Assembly: GCA_002500745.1 (NCBI GenBank) | Contig: DLST01000013.1 | Location: 1-9,799, forward strand | Length of the DNA stretch: 9,799 nucleotides | Source of the DNA: Sphingobacterium sp. UBA7855 | Lineage (GTDB): Bacteria > Bacteroidota > Bacteroidia > Sphingobacteriales > Sphingobacteriaceae | Direction of reading: 5' to 3' | Shown here: positions 6,028-9,799 of the stretch, piece after piece | How positions within the stretch are numbered: the stretch's first letter is position 1 | Layout of the letters: each line of letters starts with the position of its first letter | Notes under the pieces: generated by a model | The model's input: the letters and a program-made list of their open reading frames with translations, nothing else | What the model was told of the DNA's origin: nothing | Database searches by the model: none | Position numbers and translations under genes: made by a program

Positions 6028-8580
6028 ATGAAGGCTACTGAGAAAGATTATTTTTTGATTAGTGATTTAAATAGAAGTATGACATCCATGATTTTAACTT
6101 CATTTCGTCTAATAGGCAAACTCCTCACTGAGCGGGTTATCATCGTCATTTTTCTGGGATCTTTTTCCCAGAATCTTATTGCAAAGGAATCGAACATAAC
6201 CTCATCTTCAAGTATGGTCTTCACGTCAATGTACGTTCAAGATACAGCAAAAGTGAATGGTGTTTTAGTAAATCAAGCCGGGACTCCCGTAGTTTCCGCT
6301 ACAGTGTCCCTTTTTTCCAACAATGGATCATTATTGTCAGTTACATCCACCGATACATCGGGAGTTTACCGATTTAACCATATCGCTGAACAGAATATGT
6401 CCGTTACCTTTAGACATATCAATTTCGAAGATCAAAAAATAATTTTCAACAGAGATATTCTGAAGAACTTACCCCTTGTTACATTTCTCAAAGACCGCAA
6501 TTCGGTCTCTATTAATGAAGTAGAAGTGATCGGACGAAGAAAATCTGGGATCGTAAAAACAACGGAAGGGTTTTCCTTTCGAATTGATGAGGCTATGTCG
6601 CATCTTACCATTTGGGAGGTTATGAAACAAGCCCCCTTAATAGATGCCAGAGACGATGGGACTTTAAATGTTCTGGGAAAGAGCGGTGTTCAGGTCTACA
6701 TCAATGGTCGGAAAACAAACTTGGGCGGTAATGACCTTTTGGAGATGCTAAAGAATATGTCTTCCGAGAATCTTAGGGATATAGAAATTATCACTAGCCC
6801 ATCAAGTAAGTATGAGGCTCAGGGAAATGCTGGTATTATCAATATTATACTCAAAAAGCAACAAAATGAAGGCATTCAGGGTTCTGCGAACCTGAGCAGT
6901 GAATTCGCCCACTATAGTACCTTTAGAGGAAATGTTAATCTTAATCATGCAAAAGGCAAAGTTGCTTCTCAGCTAAACCTCAGGGGAGCGGGTACACACA
7001 ACAGGCTAACGGAAAGCTTTGATTATATATTCCCAACCATCGACCTATGGAATAAATCTTTTTTAGACAGAAATGAAGAAAGCAATCCATTTGGGGCAAC
7101 GATGTTGAATGATATTTCCCTGACTGAAAAGAACACCTTACTGATACAGACAAATGCCAGTTATTCTTCCAATGAACTTGACTGGCTTACTACAAATAAT
7201 TTTAGGTCTATCGAGACAAATGTCGAACAATCCCATATCCGTACTCAGACACTACAGAAAACATCAAATAGTTTTTTCAATGTCGATGTTAATGACCGGT
7301 TGGAATTGGATACAATGGGCAGCCAGCTATCCATCGGGGGCAGTTTTTTTACACAAGAGAGCCATGCAAAAGCGCCATATACTGTTTTAGATGACAATGA
7401 AGAGTATTTCTTTCAAACATCTTCAAAACAACGGGTACGAAATTTTTCCGGACAGGTTGCTTTACATAAATACCTGAACCCAAGTTTAAGCTTGGATGTC
7501 GGCATTATGTCAAATTTCAACAGAAACACAAGTAATAACCAATTTTCAGATTTATTGGACGGTAAACTTGTGAATGATCCCAGTAAGGAGAATGATTATA
7601 GTTACAAAGAACATATTTATGCGTTGTACTCTTCGGTAAACTGGAAAATATCCGAGAAACTAAATTCGACGATGGGTTTCCGCCTTGAAAAAACAGATAT
7701 AGATGGATTTGAAAAAAATTCTTCGCAAGAACTTGACATCAATTATCTCAACTTCTTTCCAAACGTATCCTTAACCTATAGTCTAAACAATGTGGACAAA
7801 TTAGGCCTTACTGTAGGCAGCCGGATAAGTAGACCAGGTTTCTGGGAGCTGAACCCTACGCCCGTATTTTCAGCGCCAATGCTATATTACAAAGGGAATG
7901 CTTTTTTAATTCCTGCCCGATCCGTTAATGCAGAACTAAGTTATATCCTAAAACAGAAATTAACATTCCTAGCCAACTATAGCAGGGTAAGTGACGACTG
8001 GATGCAATTTCAGGTTACAAGACCAGGCTCTGATACGGTAATGTATGACCGTTTTAACTATGGACATAATGATATAGCCGGTTTGTCCGTAAATTACTAC
8101 GACAGCTATTTTGAAGGACGTCTGAAAATAAATACCAACTTGGGCCTGAACTACAATATCTTTAGAGGAAACATACCGATCAGGAATGTTAACGAGGAAA
8201 CTTGGATGAAACAGCTTAGGATTAGAACAGACTATAATATCGATAAGAAAGGTGATAAATCACTCTACCTATCTTATTTCTATTTTTCGCCTTTTGCGAG
8301 TGCCCAGGGTCTTCTTAAGAGCAGGCAGGCATTTGAGATAGGGGGAATGATGAAAATAAAGAATTTCACCGTGCAAGTGAGCGGAAGGGACCTTTTCAAT
8401 CAATCCATGTTCAGAACAGAAGTTGCTAACGGATCGGTATCAAGATCAAGCGGGACTATTGATGCCGCTGCTAGGAGGTTTGTGGTCACTTTTGGCTATA
8501 GTTTTGGCAACATGAAAACGAAGAAAGCGGAAAGTGTAGGTGGAGCTGCGAGCGAACAAAAAGGGCGTGTTCCAAATTAA
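6028..8580 (+). CDS. Outer-membrane beta-barrel protein (TonB-receptor-like, CarboxypepD_reg/plug)
   Basis: This 850-residue protein is an outer-membrane beta-barrel of the Bacteroidota TonB-dependent-receptor-like class. After an extended N-terminus comes a hydrophobic signal segment (about 36-52, VIIVIFLGSFSQNLIA). A carboxypeptidase-regulatory-like domain follows at about 74-155, with the typical VNGVLVNQAGTPVVSATVSL opening. Then comes a plug-like domain, about 160-278, with the motif IEIITSPSSKYEAQGNAGI (252-270). Alternating-residue barrel strands fill the rest, with a last strand VVTFGYSFGNM (819-829) and a 21-residue polar tail. The true start may be an inner ATG at 6079 or 6088, giving a more usual signal peptide; the annotated ATG follows the upstream stop by three bases, allowing coupled translation. 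It resembles outer-membrane barrel family 3 proteins (PF14905). Its place within the operon suggests a role in export, uptake or immunity for the peptide. No TonB-box was searched for reliably. Confidence 0.85.
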   Translation: MKATEKDYFLISDLNRSMTSMILTSFRLIGKLLTERVIIVIFLGSFSQNLIAKESNITSSSSMVFTSMYVQDTAKVNGVLVNQAGTPVVSATVSLFSNNGSLLSVTSTDTSGVYRFNHIAEQNMSVTFRHINFEDQKIIFNRDILKNLPLVTFLKDRNSVSINEVEVIGRRKSGIVKTTEGFSFRIDEAMSHLTIWEVMKQAPLIDARDDGTLNVLGKSGVQVYINGRKTNLGGNDLLEMLKNMSSENLRDIEIITSPSSKYEAQGNAGIINIILKKQQNEGIQGSANLSSEFAHYSTFRGNVNLNHAKGKVASQLNLRGAGTHNRLTESFDYIFPTIDLWNKSFLDRNEESNPFGATMLNDISLTEKNTLLIQTNASYSSNELDWLTTNNFRSIETNVEQSHIRTQTLQKTSNSFFNVDVNDRLELDTMGSQLSIGGSFFTQESHAKAPYTVLDDNEEYFFQTSSKQRVRNFSGQVALHKYLNPSLSLDVGIMSNFNRNTSNNQFSDLLDGKLVNDPSKENDYSYKEHIYALYSSVNWKISEKLNSTMGFRLEKTDIDGFEKNSSQELDINYLNFFPNVSLTYSLNNVDKLGLTVGSRISRPGFWELNPTPVFSAPMLYYKGNAFLIPARSVNAELSYILKQKLTFLANYSRVSDDWMQFQVTRPGSDTVMYDRFNYGHNDIAGLSVNYYDSYFEGRLKINTNLGLNYNIFRGNIPIRNVNEETWMKQLRIRTDYNIDKKGDKSLYLSYFYFSPFASAQGLLKSRQAFEIGGMMKIKNFTVQVSGRDLFNQSMFRTEVANGSVSRSSGTIDAAARRFVVTFGYSFGNMKTKKAESVGGAASEQKGRVPN

Positions 8581-8616
8581 ATTATTATTTTCTGTGTCGA
8601 CTTGATTTGAAATAGG

Positions 8617-9591
8617 ATGAATTGTTGCAATAAGATAGCTTTACTGATTCCATATTATGGAGAATTTCCATGGTATTTCCATCTATTTTTAGGAACTTGT
8701 TCATACAATAAGGATGTAGATTTTAAGATCTTTACCGACACCATTATAAATTTTGATATTCCTAAAAATGTAAGCGTCATCAGAATTTCCTTTAAGGAAC
8801 TCAAGGTGTTTATTCAAGACAAGCTTGATATGAGGATCAGCATGGAACGCCCGTACAAGTTATGTGATTTCAGACCAGCTTTTGGAAAAATTTTCGAAGA
8901 CTATCTGTTAAAATATGATTTTGGGGGGCATTGCGATATCGATGTTCTCTTTGGAAGGATCAGGGTTTTCCTTACAGATGAGCTACTAAATAAATACGAT
9001 ACCATTTCGGTTCGAAAAGAATTTACAACAGGCTTCTTTTCGCTATATCGAAATACTAAGCGAATTAATATGCTTTTTAAAGAGAGTACCGATTATCAGT
9101 ATATTTTTTCCTCTGAAAAAAACTTTTGTTTTGAGGAATGTTCTACACACCATAAATCGTTAATTTCTGGAAAGCAGATTGAGCAAATTACATTTAACCT
9201 TGATGCAATAACATTTGTAATAGCCAGAAATCATAAGAAAGGAAATATAAATGCATATTATAATATGAATGCTATAGAATACAATTTTGAAAACCTAATC
9301 TGGTATGATGGTAAAATAATAGTAAATGGACGATTTGAAGCAATTTTATTCCATTTTATGTCGATTAAGGCTAATGAAAAAAATATTAGAAAATCTTTTA
9401 CAATCGCTAATATTGAATCTATTGAAGTCGTAAATTCTGAGATTAAAGTCCAGAGTTGCCTAAGCAATGCTTCTTTGCTAAATACAAGTACTTTGATGTT
9501 AAACAATGATATTTTCTACAGACATTTCACTGCTTTAAACAATTTTGAGAAATATTCAAGTTTCAGGGTCGCGAAATTTTCAGCTTGCTAA
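8617..9591 (+). CDS. DUF6625-type putative glycosyltransferase (second copy)
   Basis: This 324-residue cytoplasmic protein is a paralogue of the gene at 2325-3308. It shares the opening GEFPWYF (15-21), RPYKLCDFRP (78-87), GHCDIDVLFGRIR (104-116) with the DxD-like Asp107-Ile-Asp109, ECSTHH (174-179), an Asp-Ala-X-Thr-Phe-Val-Ile segment (196-202) and a conserved EAILFHFMSIK block (241-251). The residue before the GHCDID block is Gly103 where the first copy has Trp106. The C-terminal ~70 residues differ completely from the first copy. It starts 36 bases after the barrel gene, so it probably closes the transcript. The two copies may act one after the other or on different residues of the core peptide, but their acceptors are unknown. 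Metal and sugar binding by the DxD are inferred from the family resemblance to GT-A enzymes. Confidence 0.8.
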   Translation: MNCCNKIALLIPYYGEFPWYFHLFLGTCSYNKDVDFKIFTDTIINFDIPKNVSVIRISFKELKVFIQDKLDMRISMERPYKLCDFRPAFGKIFEDYLLKYDFGGHCDIDVLFGRIRVFLTDELLNKYDTISVRKEFTTGFFSLYRNTKRINMLFKESTDYQYIFSSEKNFCFEECSTHHKSLISGKQIEQITFNLDAITFVIARNHKKGNINAYYNMNAIEYNFENLIWYDGKIIVNGRFEAILFHFMSIKANEKNIRKSFTIANIESIEVVNSEIKVQSCLSNASLLNTSTLMLNNDIFYRHFTALNNFEKYSSFRVAKFSAC

Positions 9592-9743
9592 TTACTTTTA
9601 ATGATAGTCTAGCTTTAGAGTCATATCCCGTTTATATCCTAAGAGTATTTCCAATATTTAAAGAGAGATAAAAGTCAGGGAAAACTTCAAGATACTTAGA
9701 ACCCTATTTTGAAAAATAATCGGAATATTTTTTTAATTAAACC

Positions 9744-9799
9744 ATGTCGCTAGAAACATTTACCATTCCGGTATATAAGTATCCGTCCTATGAAGTACA
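9744..9799 (+). CDS. Start of an unidentified gene, cut by the window end
   Basis: An ATG at 9744, preceded by an AT-rich run ending TTAATTAAACC, opens a frame reading MSLETFTIPVYKYPSYEV before the sequence ends. Codon use is compatible with a real gene, but 18 residues are too few to identify a family. It lies 152 bases after the last cluster gene. That gap shows no open frame of note, no strong hairpin and no clear promoter, so whether it belongs to the operon is open. Confidence 0.4.
   Translation, partial: MSLETFTIPVYKYPSYEV

Noticed and set aside
1..9799. CRISPR arrays, tRNA or rRNA genes, insertion sequences
   Set aside because: No spaced repeat array, no cloverleaf-like or rRNA-like stretch and no transposase or terminal inverted repeats were seen.

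Overview
The window is AT-rich and reads as DNA from a member of the Bacteroidota, most likely a Sphingobacteriales/Flavobacteriia-type organism. The reasons are a carboxypeptidase-regulatory-like/plug/barrel outer-membrane protein of the TonB-receptor superfamily, AT-rich translation starts mostly without strong Shine-Dalgarno sequences, and a double-glycine RiPP precursor paired with a SPASM radical-SAM enzyme in the style of this phylum. The genus cannot be fixed from the sequence alone.

Layout: (i) 1-471, a decayed-looking region with minus-strand reading-frame remnants interrupted by stops. (ii) 472-718, an AT-rich non-coding stretch that presumably holds the operon promoter. (iii) 719-892, a previously easy-to-miss 57-residue precursor peptide whose leader ends in Gly-Gly and whose 15-residue core is TTNNGCSCPNSGCSC, with a tandem GCSC repeat. 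(iv) 893-964, two adjacent hairpins between the precursor and the enzymes. (v) 965-9591, six genes on the + strand with gaps of 3-36 bases: radical-SAM/SPASM peptide maturase, DUF6625-type putative glycosyltransferase, C39-peptidase ABC exporter, a very short HlyD-like membrane protein, an outer-membrane beta-barrel protein, and a second DUF6625-type putative glycosyltransferase. (vi) 9592-9799, a 152-base gap and the first codons of another + strand gene that runs off the window.

Taken together this is a compact RiPP (ribosomally made, post-translationally modified peptide) biosynthesis and export operon. The proposed flow is: the precursor is bound through its leader by the SPASM enzyme, whose N-terminal region looks like a RiPP recognition element. 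The Cys-rich core is modified, plausibly to thioethers since it lacks aromatic, Lys, Asp and Glu residues. One or both DUF6625 proteins may add sugar to Ser/Thr/Asn/Cys of the core. The C39 domain of the ABC transporter cuts after Gly-Gly and pumps the core out of the cytoplasm, with the mini-HlyD and the outer-membrane barrel as possible partners for crossing the envelope. The combination of a SPASM maturase with two putative glycosyltransferases, a hairpin-less adaptor and a dedicated outer-membrane barrel is the most interesting feature of the window. The chemistry and the glycosylation are inferences, not shown by the sequence.
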